Assembly (NCBI GenBank): GCA_900556965.1
Contig: USQV01000017.1
Span: forward strand, 1 to 9,956
DNA: 9,956 bases
Direction of reading: 5' to 3'
From: an uncultured Clostridium sp.
GTDB taxonomy: Bacteria; Bacillota_A; Clostridia; Lachnospirales; Lachnospiraceae
The notes beneath the pieces were generated by a model. The model was not told where the DNA came from, ran no database searches, and worked only from the letters and a program-made list of their open reading frames with translations. Positions 1 through 5,429 of the stretch are shown here, one piece after another. The position numbers and the translations under genes were made by a program. Numbering within the stretch: position 1 is the first letter of the stretch; each line of letters begins with the position of its first letter.

Positions 1-907
1 CTCCCATTGCCAAAGCGCCTCCTGCCATAGCACGGTTAATCTTTTTATTTTCAAAGGCAATAGCTGCCAGAGTCTTTGCCCGCACATGGCTCTCTACTAC
101 CAGCTCATCCGGGATAATATTCACTGCGCTGTTTACGCCCATGACTACCGGATGGAAGCGTACCATATCCTTTTCCCGGAAGGTTTCCCGCAGATCATTG
201 GCGGCCTGCATTCCGAGCATTGCTGCATATTCCGCGTTGATCCCAAGATGGGGAGAACCGCCTGCATGGGCCGATTTTCCCTTAAATCTCAGTGTCTTCA
301 TTATGCAGCCGTTGTTTCCGGACGAACAGGAGAAGTCGATCGGGGAATCCGGCGTCGTGCTGCTGCCATGAACCATAAATGCAATATCCACATCATCAAA
401 AAATCCCCGGTTCATCAGCTCGATCTTTCCGGCAAAAAAGGTGATGGTGCCTTCCTTACGAAGCTTTTCTCTAAAGCCAAGCTGGATCATCTCCTCTGCC
501 GGAACCGCCATTAATCTGATCTTTCCGCAGAGTCCGTCCAGAGCGCCGGGCTGCTTTAACGCAGCAGCAATCCCCAAAAGGGCCGCCGCCTGAGCATGAT
601 GTCCGCAGCAGTGTGTCATGCCATTTACTGACTCCGGATGATTTGCAATGTCGAGTGCATCAAGCTCGCCCATGATCACCAATGTTGGGCCCGGCTTTCC
701 TGTATCCACATCGGTGTAAAAGCCCGGAATGTTCCCGGCCTGTGTCAGCGTGTAACCGAGGGCCTCAAACTTATCGGTCAGATATCCGTTCGCCTGCCAT
801 TCCGTAAAACCTGTCTGCGGATGATCCCAAAGCCAGCGTTCTGCCTCCAAGATCATTGGCTTCACCTGATCCACATTTTTCACGATCAGCTGCTGTCTGT
901 CCGTCAT
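1..907 (-). CDS. M20-family metallopeptidase/amidohydrolase, 3' end off the window
   Basis: This is a partial gene: 302 codons are open from an ATG at 907-905 to the window edge. A strong AAGGAGGAA ribosome binding site lies at 914-922, about 7 nt upstream, which fixes the start. The product resembles the M20 (AbgB/HipO-like) group of dinuclear-metal amidohydrolases, which hydrolyse N-acyl amino acids or aminobenzoyl-glutamate-type amides in the cytoplasm; no signal peptide is seen. Visible motifs in family order are GELDAL (residues 80-85, metal-ligand Asp), HCCGHHAQ (99-106, the usual CGHD metal motif), PAEE (136-139, catalytic/metal Glu), and then the dimerisation domain with AHAGGSPH (213-220) and NIIPDE (263-268). 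The HDxH version of the second motif is altered to HHAQ; related subfamilies also vary here, so activity is not excluded. The rest of the catalytic domain lies beyond the left edge. The substrate cannot be named from sequence. Confidence 0.9.
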   Translation of the reverse strand, partial: MTDRQQLIVKNVDQVKPMILEAERWLWDHPQTGFTEWQANGYLTDKFEALGYTLTQAGNIPGFYTDVDTGKPGPTLVIMGELDALDIANHPESVNGMTHCCGHHAQAAALLGIAAALKQPGALDGLCGKIRLMAVPAEEMIQLGFREKLRKEGTITFFAGKIELMNRGFFDDVDIAFMVHGSSTTPDSPIDFSCSSGNNGCIMKTLRFKGKSAHAGGSPHLGINAEYAAMLGMQAANDLRETFREKDMVRFHPVVMGVNSAVNIIPDELVVESHVRAKTLAAIAFENKKINRAMAGGALAMG

Positions 908-947
908 AATATGTTCCTCCTTGAAGTTTTCAGAGTTTTCTTTTAAT

Positions 948-953
948 AATATA
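948..953 (-). promoter_or_regulatory. putative -10 box of the M20 gene
   Basis: Read on the minus strand, TATATT occurs about 40 nt upstream of the M20 start in an AT-rich stretch. The best -35 at 17 nt spacing is only TGTCCA, a poor match, so this call is tentative. The inverted repeats at 980-1046 lie just upstream and could bind a regulator. Confidence 0.3.
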
Positions 954-979
954 CCACATTTTCTCAATTCTGGACAGTG

Positions 980-1046
980 GTAAGCTAAAATAATTTCTAT
1001 TTTGTGAAACAAATATTTTGTTGCTTACATTGCGAATATTTGTAAG
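980..1046. repeat. nested inverted repeats between the M20 gene and tRNA-Ala
   Basis: Three overlapping inverted pairs are present. GTAAGC (980-985) pairs with GCTTAC (1023-1028). ACAAATATT (1009-1017) pairs with AATATTTGT (1035-1043). CTTAC (1024-1028) pairs with GTAAG (1042-1046). The arms share bases, so the pairings exclude one another. They sit upstream of the M20 gene on one strand and the tRNA promoter on the other. An operator or protein-binding site is possible; function is unknown. Confidence 0.45.
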
Positions 1047-1065
1047 ATTGATTTCTCCGGCCTGA

Positions 1066-1094
1066 TTGACAATTTTTTCCAAAAGTGCTATTCT
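1066..1094 (+). promoter_or_regulatory. sigma-A promoter of tRNA-Ala
   Basis: A perfect -35 box TTGACA (1066-1071), a 17-nt spacer and a -10 box TATTCT (1089-1094) predict transcription starting near 1100, about 20 nt before the tRNA. This is the strongest canonical promoter in the window, as expected for a stable RNA gene. Confidence 0.85.
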
Positions 1095-1119
1095 AAAGTA
1101 TGTTCAAATCCGTTTGCAT

Positions 1120-1192
1120 GGGCTCGTGGCTCAGTTGGGAGAGCATTCGGTTCGCATCCGAAAGGTCGAGGGTTCAAGTCCCTTCGGGTCCA
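1120..1192 (+). tRNA. tRNA-Ala, anticodon CGC
   Basis: A complete 73-nt cloverleaf folds by eye. The acceptor stem is GGGCTCG (1120-1126) with CGGGTCC (1185-1191). The D stem is GCTC/GAGC (1129-1132, 1141-1144). The anticodon stem is TTCGG/CCGAA (1146-1150, 1158-1162) with loop TTCGCAT, putting CGC at 1153-1155. The variable loop has five nucleotides, and the T arm runs 1168-1184 with loop TTCAAGT. The third acceptor pair is G3:U70, the classic alanine identity element, and the discriminator is A1192. The 3' CCA is not encoded (GTC follows), so it must be added after transcription. It decodes GCG codons. It has its own promoter just upstream and a probable terminator hairpin about 30 nt downstream. 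Confidence 0.97.
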
Positions 1193-1220
1193 GTCACTTC
1201 CACCCGTAAAACGGGCGGCT

Positions 1221-1284
1221 GACAACAAAAAGGCTGAATATCAAGCACCGGGAAAGTGCGAGATATTCAGCCTGTTTTGTTGTC
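1221..1284. terminator. long near-perfect hairpin, probable bidirectional terminator
   Basis: A 64-nt inverted repeat has 26 potential base pairs. Arm 1221-1230 pairs with 1275-1284, 1231-1242 pairs with 1262-1273, and GCAC (1245-1248) pairs with GTGC (1256-1259) around a 7-nt loop. It is broken only by a 2x2 internal loop and one bulged G at 1274. On the plus strand the GC-containing core is followed by GTTTTGTT, which would end the tRNA transcript. On the minus strand it is followed by TTTTTGTT, which would stop transcripts running out of the amidase gene. The outer A/T-rich arms extend well past what a terminator needs. A smaller CCCGT/ACGGG hairpin lies just upstream at 1203-1215. Confidence 0.75.
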
Positions 1285-1437
1285 CGGGGATTGCTGATTA
1301 AAATGATGCGATCGTACCACCATACAAATCTCCCGTGCATGCTCAGAAACAGGATCCGTCAGTATCTTTTTTCGGTATTTTATAATCAGAATCAAATGAT
1401 AACAAAGCAGAAACACTGAATGTGCATTACTGTCCAA
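1267..1437 (-). pseudogene. IS200/IS605-type TnpA transposase, N-terminal remnant
   Basis: Read on the minus strand from a TTG at 1437-1435 (possibly a decayed ATG), 56 codons run to a TGA at 1269-1267. The first 38 or so residues, including NAHSVFLLCYHLILIIKYRK, match from memory the conserved N-terminus of TnpA Y1 transposases (HUH superfamily), where a strand leads into the K-Y-R-R/K motif. Similarity ends around EIC. The following 18 residues look unrelated and run into the long hairpin. A full TnpA has about 130-150 residues with an HUH metal motif and a catalytic Tyr; both are missing, so this copy cannot transpose. No TnpB or guide-RNA remnant is seen. The break suggests an internal deletion joining the tnpA start to downstream sequence. 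It was too short and started too weakly to be called as an ordinary gene. Confidence 0.7.
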
Positions 1438-1528
1438 TTATTGTTAAAGCCCGGAAATATTTTACGTGAACTTTGCGGCAAATATTAACCATTAGATGAT
1501 GTAGTGGCAATCCGCATTCGCAGCTTAC
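1438..1528. other. AT-rich gap with a weak inverted repeat, possible IS left-end relic
   Basis: Between the TnpA remnant and the amidase stop codon there is no open frame of note. AATATTT (1456-1462) and AAATATT (1480-1486) are inverted, and GTTAA (1443-1447) faces TTAAC (1485-1489), so an imperfect hairpin can form just upstream of the TnpA start. IS200/IS605 elements carry subterminal hairpins at such a position, but this match is too weak to define an end. No clear intrinsic terminator follows the amidase gene before 1284. Confidence 0.3.
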
Positions 1529-2623
1529 CTATTTACCTTCAAAATAGCTGTTGATCCCGGAAATGAGACCATCTGCCAGTTTATCCAGAGTTTTATCCGT
1601 ATGATCCGATGCCTTGTCACCAAGCTCTATATCAACGCTTGGGATCTGCGAATATGAGGTCTGGGTCAGATCCATCTCCATGCTTCCGGATGAAAATATT
1701 TTATTTCCGCTCTTTCTTAAGCCTTCAATAAGCTTCTCTCCCAGCCCGTTATGCTGCTGCCAGTGGGACGCCACCGGCTCCATGGCTCTATATCCGCTAT
1801 TGGAGGGAACGCTCATGAAAAAACATCCTTTATCTGATGTGGTGGAATCCCAGTGAAGTGCTACATGGATATCCGCATTATTATTGGCGATCACAGTCCT
1901 TGCCACATTATCCAGCTGGACATCACTGCCTTCGCGGATCATCAGCACATCATATCCTTCATCCAGAAGCCTGTTTTTCAGCTTTTTTGCCATTGCCAGT
2001 GTAACGGTGCTCTCTGCAGTCCCATCCGAAAATGTCATTCCGCCGGAAACGGCCACTGCCGTAACGGCGCCGGACGCTGTTGTCCCCCCGGTTACCTTAG
2101 CACTTCCATCGGGATGGCACTGTGTCTTTACTGCACTTCCACCCTTTGTGCCGTGCCCGGCATTCACGCAGACGGTTTTTCCCTTTCGTGCTGCACTGCC
2201 ATTATGATAATAGATGGCATTTCCGCTGTTGATCTTTGAAAACGAGCTGTAGGTATATTCACTCTTTAACTCCACATTCCATGTTTTATCCACATTTTCA
2301 TGGGATTCCGGTTCCTGTATAGCTACTGTTTTTCCTGCAGCCGCTTTCTTTTCCGGTTCCACTGCTGACAGGTATCTGGAAGCTGCGTAACATTTTTTCC
2401 CATTCACCGACACAACACTCCACTCACCATCATTAGAGATTCTTTCAAGCTTTGTGCCTGACGGGATCGTTCCCAGAGCTTGTCCAGACGTAGAAGGCTC
2501 AGACCTGTAATTTAAACGGCTGGCCGTGACATAGACTGTGTCTGCAATGACCGGAAAGCAAAGAATCCCGGAGCATAGGCACAGCCCTGCAATAAAACCG
2601 ATCTGCTTCTTTATATTTTTCAT
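1529..2623 (-). CDS. secreted N-acetylmuramoyl-L-alanine amidase (SH3 + Amidase_3)
   Basis: This 364-residue protein should be exported and cleave the amide bond between N-acetylmuramic acid and L-alanine in peptidoglycan. Residues 1-27 form a signal peptide (Lys-rich start, hydrophobic core, likely cut after VIA). Residues about 28-87 are a bacterial SH3 domain (LNYRSEPSTSGQALG, then GEWSVV). A linker follows, and an Amidase_3 domain covers about 148-362. The predicted zinc ligands are His157 (NAGHG), Glu204 (AESTVTLAM) and His257 (HVALHWDS), with catalytic Glu333 (VDIEL). About 46 residues rich in Gly, Ser, Thr and Val separate the first two ligands, longer than in compact family members. 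A GGAG site 8 nt upstream supports the start. It lies downstream of the Cys/Gly-rich gene, 44 nt away, and no separate promoter is evident, so co-transcription is likely. Sporulation CwlD-like roles are possible but not shown. Confidence 0.92.
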   Translation of the reverse strand: MKNIKKQIGFIAGLCLCSGILCFPVIADTVYVTASRLNYRSEPSTSGQALGTIPSGTKLERISNDGEWSVVSVNGKKCYAASRYLSAVEPEKKAAAGKTVAIQEPESHENVDKTWNVELKSEYTYSSFSKINSGNAIYYHNGSAARKGKTVCVNAGHGTKGGSAVKTQCHPDGSAKVTGGTTASGAVTAVAVSGGMTFSDGTAESTVTLAMAKKLKNRLLDEGYDVLMIREGSDVQLDNVARTVIANNNADIHVALHWDSTTSDKGCFFMSVPSNSGYRAMEPVASHWQQHNGLGEKLIEGLRKSGNKIFSSGSMEMDLTQTSYSQIPSVDIELGDKASDHTDKTLDKLADGLISGINSYFEGK

Positions 2624-2640
2624 TTTCTTTTCTCCGTTTG

Positions 2641-2669
2641 GGGCAGGCTTTTACGCCTGCCCATTTTTT
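2641..2669 (+). terminator. hairpin with T-tract on the plus strand
   Basis: GGGCAGGC (2641-2648) and GCCTGCCC (2655-2662) form a perfect 8-bp stem with a 6-nt loop, followed on the plus strand by ATTTTTT. By structure it would terminate plus-strand (antisense) transcription. Both neighbouring genes are on the minus strand, and in that direction the hairpin starts 5 nt past the TAA stop of the Cys/Gly-rich gene but is followed by CAAACGGAG, without a U-tract. In the sense mRNA it may instead shield or stabilise an end. Confidence 0.6.
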
Positions 2670-3042
2670 ATCTGAGGGTTTCTAAACATCCGCCGCAGGA
2701 AGTGCTGTAAGAGCAACCCTGACCTCCGGCTGCGCGATAACCGGCACGATATCCCTCCTGATACCCGATCTGGTATCCCTCCTGATATCCGAACCGGTAA
2801 CCATCTGCATAGCCTTCTCTGCGTCCTGCTTCCCGACCGTTCTCATAAATCTCCCGCTCTCTCTGCGTCCACCATGATACACAGCCGTTTCCTGTATTTG
2901 TGCAGCCACAGCTGCTATTACTTCCTGTGCTTCCACAGCCACCATTGTTTCCTGTGCTTCCACAGCCACAGCTGCAACGGCCGCTGTTTCCGCATCTTCC
3001 TAATCCGAAGCATCCACACCAGTTATTTCTATTACATGCCAT
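2668..3042 (-). CDS. unrecognised small Cys/Gly-rich protein with a Gly-X3 repeat
   Basis: I do not recognise this 124-residue protein. Its N-terminal half (1-54) is rich in Gly, Asn, Ser and Cys, with 11 cysteines often as CGC or CxC and repeated CGSTG units. A short link WWTQREREIYE (57-67) follows. The C-terminal half has nine glycines exactly four residues apart (G69 to G101), mostly as GYxx units such as GYQEGYQIGYQEGY, ending in a tail with three more cysteines (110, 116, 119). There is no signal peptide or membrane segment. A Gly-X3 array of this length recalls the deca-GX3 motif of Yae1/Lto1 proteins, but nothing else supports that relationship. An AAGGAG site 9 nt upstream and a good promoter support a real gene. 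It sits between two peptidoglycan hydrolase genes, so a wall, coat or metal-binding role is possible; that is inference only. Confidence 0.8.
   Translation of the reverse strand: MACNRNNWCGCFGLGRCGNSGRCSCGCGSTGNNGGCGSTGSNSSCGCTNTGNGCVSWWTQREREIYENGREAGRREGYADGYRFGYQEGYQIGYQEGYRAGYRAAGGQGCSYSTSCGGCLETLR
2749..2796 (-). repeat. 24-nt tandem duplication encoding GY repeats
   Basis: Two adjacent 24-nt copies (2749-2772 and 2773-2796) agree at 20 of 24 positions, sharing the core TATCCCTCCTGATA on the plus strand. They encode successive 8-residue GYQE/GY(R/Q)x units, so part of the Gly-X3 array grew by in-frame duplication. Confidence 0.75.
2889..2969 (-). repeat. direct repeats encoding CGSTG units
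   Basis: An identical 21-nt sequence occurs at 2922-2942 and 2949-2969 (27-nt period, plus-strand core TGTGCTTCCACAGCC), with a degenerate third copy at 2889-2909. All lie in frame in the Cys/Gly-rich N-terminal half, again indicating growth by duplication. Confidence 0.7.
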
Positions 3043-3077
3043 ATAATAAGACTCCTTTTATTTCAGGTTTATACTTT

Positions 3078-3106
3078 ATTATATGGACACAGGAAAAAAC
3101 TGTGCA
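3078..3106 (-). promoter_or_regulatory. sigma-A-like promoter of the Cys/Gly-rich gene
   Basis: On the minus strand, TGCACA (3106-3101), a 17-nt spacer and a consensus TATAAT (3083-3078) lie about 36 nt upstream of the start codon at 3042. The gene can therefore be expressed apart from the NlpC/P60 gene upstream, although no convincing terminator separates them in the 114-nt gap and read-through is possible. Confidence 0.6.
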
Positions 3107-3156
3107 TGCATGTCTTTCGATATTTCGTCAGATCCTTTTATGTCCCGGCAGATCTC

Positions 3157-5208
3157 TTAGTCTCCAAGTACATTGACGATCTTCGACGGACTTCTGTAGT
3201 TCCAGCTTGAGATCTTGATTCCAGACTTTTTATTGGATGCATGGCATACCTGTCCGTTACCGATGTAAATTGCTACATGGTTGATCCCACCGCCGCTTCC
3301 GGAGTAGAATACCAGATCTCCCGGACGCATCTGCGAGGAGGAAATAGACTTTCCGCGCTGAGACTGGGATCCGGAATTATGCGGAAGCGATACTCCGAAT
3401 TTTGCCATTACCGACATTGTAAATCCAGAACAGTCTGTACCGCTTGTCAGGCTCGTACCGCCCCATACATACGGATTGCCTACAAACTGAACGGCATAGT
3501 TTGCGATCTGAGCACGTTTCGAGGATACACTTCCCGCACCGGAGCCTGCCGCAGCATTATTACTATTATTTTTGTTTCCGGACGGCTTCGAGGAGGAATT
3601 GCCCTTTGACGGCTTTGAGGTAGTGCCGCCCGTTGCCGGAGTTTCCACGATCGGGGTATATTTAATCGCCTCATTAAGACCATATTTTACATCCACATAG
3701 TCGCTGGAAATATACGCCTTTGAATCATCCAGCTCGATCTCTACCCATCCATCCTGCTGATCGGCAACAAGGAAGCGCTCGCTGTTTGAGATCTGAGTCC
3801 AGATAGAGGAATTCGTATTCGGCTCCGAACGGACATTAACTCCATCGGTGTTGGCGATCGCCATCAGCTTCGATACCTGCATTGCCTTATCCTTCGCCGC
3901 CTGACCGGTAAGGATAAATTCTGACTTGACATATCCTGTAATCTTACCGGAGCGTACCTTATACCATCCATCCTTCGGTGTTTCCAGAATATCACAGCCT
4001 GCATTACTTGGCAGCTTCGCAATGATCTTACCTGTCTTTTCATCCGGATTGTCACGGACATTCAGGTAGTTGCTGACATTGGAGACACCAAGGTTATCAT
4101 AGAGGCTCAGAACCGTCGTTCTCATATCCATTTTCCGGGCTTCGTTCAGGGCATAGCGCACTGTCACATAGTCCGCAGAAATAAAGCCATCATCAATCTG
4201 CACCCATCCGTCCTCAATACTTTTGACCGGATAACGCTCATCCTTGAGCACCTGACCGACAATCTCACCATCCTGACTCGGTGTTGCACGGACGTTCAGT
4301 TTTTCAGCCTGAATGACTGCTCTTTCTTCCACATTTTCTGCTGCGATCTTTTTTGCCTGATCTCCGGTCAGGACATATTGTCTGCTCACATAGCCGGTAA
4401 CTCCTCCGGATGTGATCTTGTACCAGCCTTCTGTCGAGGTGTCCACGATCTCACAGGCTGCCCCTTTTTGAAGCTTGCCTACGATTTCTCCGTAGTTTTC
4501 CGGTGTTTTTCGCACATTAAGGAAGCCGGAGACCTCTGCAATACCCAGATTGGCATATCCGTCAAGCACCTTAGTAACTGCTTCTTCCTTTTCCTTTTCT
4601 GCGATCTCCTCATCAGAAAGAGTCGTTTCGAGGACGATCGATACGGTTTCCTGATCTTCCGTTTCCGGCGGTGCGGTTGTTTCCAACGAAGCCTCCACCG
4701 TTTCCACTCTCATTTTCCCGCCGGCTTCTTCCCCGTTCTTCCCGAGAATGCCGATTGCCGCGGCGGTAACTGCAACAGCAACTGCTGTCAAAGCAGCCAC
4801 AGCCATGTATTTAGCAGCAGCTCCCTGCGCTTTTTTCTGTTTTATCCTTTTCAGTCTTTGGATATTATCCTTAGGCTGTGATCTGACCTTTCGATCTGCT
4901 ATTAGATCAAGCGGTCGTTCTTCCGGCTTCTCTGTCAAAAACTCTGCCACTTTATCTTCTGTCTCTTTGACAGATGTATCCGTTACATGGTACGCAGCAG
5001 TCTTGGCCGTTTCTGTTACATCTGCTTCTTCGGCATCTGTTACGTTGTCTTTTTCGTCATCCGTTACGTTGCTTTCTTCGGCATCCGTTACGCTTACTTC
5101 TCCTTGCTCTGCTGCAACAGCTTCTGTATTCTCTGCATCAGCTGCTTCTGTTACATTTTCTATTGCTTTTTCTGTTGATTTTTCTATTACTTTTTCTTCA
5201 TCCGCCAT
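3157..5208 (-). CDS. membrane-anchored NlpC/P60 peptidoglycan endopeptidase with four SH3 domains
   Basis: This 683-residue protein is predicted to be a type II membrane protein with its hydrolase outside. Residues 1-110 are an acidic, probably cytoplasmic tail containing VTDAEE-like repeats. A basic stretch (RLKRIKQKK, 118-126) precedes one membrane helix at about 134-155, followed by an acidic, Thr-rich stalk to about 215. Four SH3 domains follow at about 226-282, 302-350, 378-434 and 453-507, each with an LNVR or VNVR start and a GW core. Domains 1 and 3 (ending TGYV...LTG) and 2 and 4 (ending DYVxVxYxLNEA) are pairwise alike, so a two-domain unit was duplicated. A Ser/Gly/Asn/Lys-rich linker (about 522-563) leads to an NlpC/P60 domain (565-683) with catalytic Cys593 (TDCSGF), His644 (INHVAIYIG) and His656 (HASN). 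The family cuts D-Glu-diaminopimelate or related stem-peptide bonds. A GGAG site 7 nt upstream and a promoter at 5276-5305 support the start. Confidence 0.95.
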   Translation of the reverse strand: MADEEKVIEKSTEKAIENVTEAADAENTEAVAAEQGEVSVTDAEESNVTDDEKDNVTDAEEADVTETAKTAAYHVTDTSVKETEDKVAEFLTEKPEERPLDLIADRKVRSQPKDNIQRLKRIKQKKAQGAAAKYMAVAALTAVAVAVTAAAIGILGKNGEEAGGKMRVETVEASLETTAPPETEDQETVSIVLETTLSDEEIAEKEKEEAVTKVLDGYANLGIAEVSGFLNVRKTPENYGEIVGKLQKGAACEIVDTSTEGWYKITSGGVTGYVSRQYVLTGDQAKKIAAENVEERAVIQAEKLNVRATPSQDGEIVGQVLKDERYPVKSIEDGWVQIDDGFISADYVTVRYALNEARKMDMRTTVLSLYDNLGVSNVSNYLNVRDNPDEKTGKIIAKLPSNAGCDILETPKDGWYKVRSGKITGYVKSEFILTGQAAKDKAMQVSKLMAIANTDGVNVRSEPNTNSSIWTQISNSERFLVADQQDGWVEIELDDSKAYISSDYVDVKYGLNEAIKYTPIVETPATGGTTSKPSKGNSSSKPSGNKNNSNNAAAGSGAGSVSSKRAQIANYAVQFVGNPYVWGGTSLTSGTDCSGFTMSVMAKFGVSLPHNSGSQSQRGKSISSSQMRPGDLVFYSGSGGGINHVAIYIGNGQVCHASNKKSGIKISSWNYRSPSKIVNVLGD
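5015..5086 (-). repeat. 24-nt tandem repeat encoding VTDAEE-like units
   Basis: Three consecutive 24-nt units start at 5015, 5039 and 5063, each opening with GTTAC on the plus strand, with a partial fourth from 5087. They encode 8-residue acidic units (VTD plus acidic residues) in the cytoplasmic tail of the NlpC/P60 protein. Copy number may vary between strains. Confidence 0.75.
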
Positions 5209-5275
5209 CTATAATCTCCATTGACCGGAAAACTCCGGCCCTTCTCTATTAAAACTTGTCACAATGCTGCCTATT

Positions 5276-5305
5276 ATTCTACCAGAGCATGGCGTATCCT
5301 GTCAA
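5276..5305 (-). promoter_or_regulatory. promoter of the NlpC/P60 gene, with a leader hairpin
   Basis: On the minus strand a perfect TTGACA (5305-5300), an 18-nt spacer and TAGAAT (5281-5276) predict a leader of about 60 nt. Within that leader CCGGA/TCCGG (5225-5238) forms a tight 5-bp hairpin with a 4-nt loop, a few bases upstream of the GGAG ribosome binding site. It could influence mRNA stability or translation. Confidence 0.75.
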
Positions 5306-5371
5306 ATTTTTTTATTTCCTTCCGAAAATCCAAAGATCGTTCCGAAAAGAAGCTTTACAAAAAAAGAAACA

Positions 5372-5413
5372 GAAAAGAAAAACTGCCCCGGCCTCCATAA
5401 AGAAGCCGGAGCA
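5372..5413 (-). terminator. intrinsic terminator of the kinase-TAXI-DUF1177 operon
   Basis: On the minus strand TGCTCCGGC (5413-5405) pairs with GCCGGGGCA (5392-5384) in a 9-bp stem containing one G-U pair, followed by TTTTTCTTTTCT. It starts 16 nt after the DUF1177 stop codon and separates that operon from the NlpC/P60 promoter. Confidence 0.9.
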
Positions 5414-5429
5414 AGATCCTGTTCCCTGT

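Noticed and set aside
86..514. Plus-strand 142-codon open frame at the left edge
   Set aside because: It is antisense to the M20 gene, whose minus frame shows conserved family motifs and a strong ribosome binding site.
1170..1192. tRNA 3' end as an integration (att) site for a mobile element
   Set aside because: I saw no second copy of the tRNA 3' sequence elsewhere in the window and no integrase gene.
2749..2969. Regular short direct repeats that could suggest a CRISPR array or minisatellite
   Set aside because: They are in frame within one gene, have 24- and 27-nt periods without unique spacers, and encode the protein repeats directly.
4974..5252. Plus-strand Leu/Phe-rich open frames that look like a membrane protein
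   Set aside because: They are antisense to the repeated acidic tail of the NlpC/P60 gene, lack ribosome binding sites and arise from the codon pattern of that gene.
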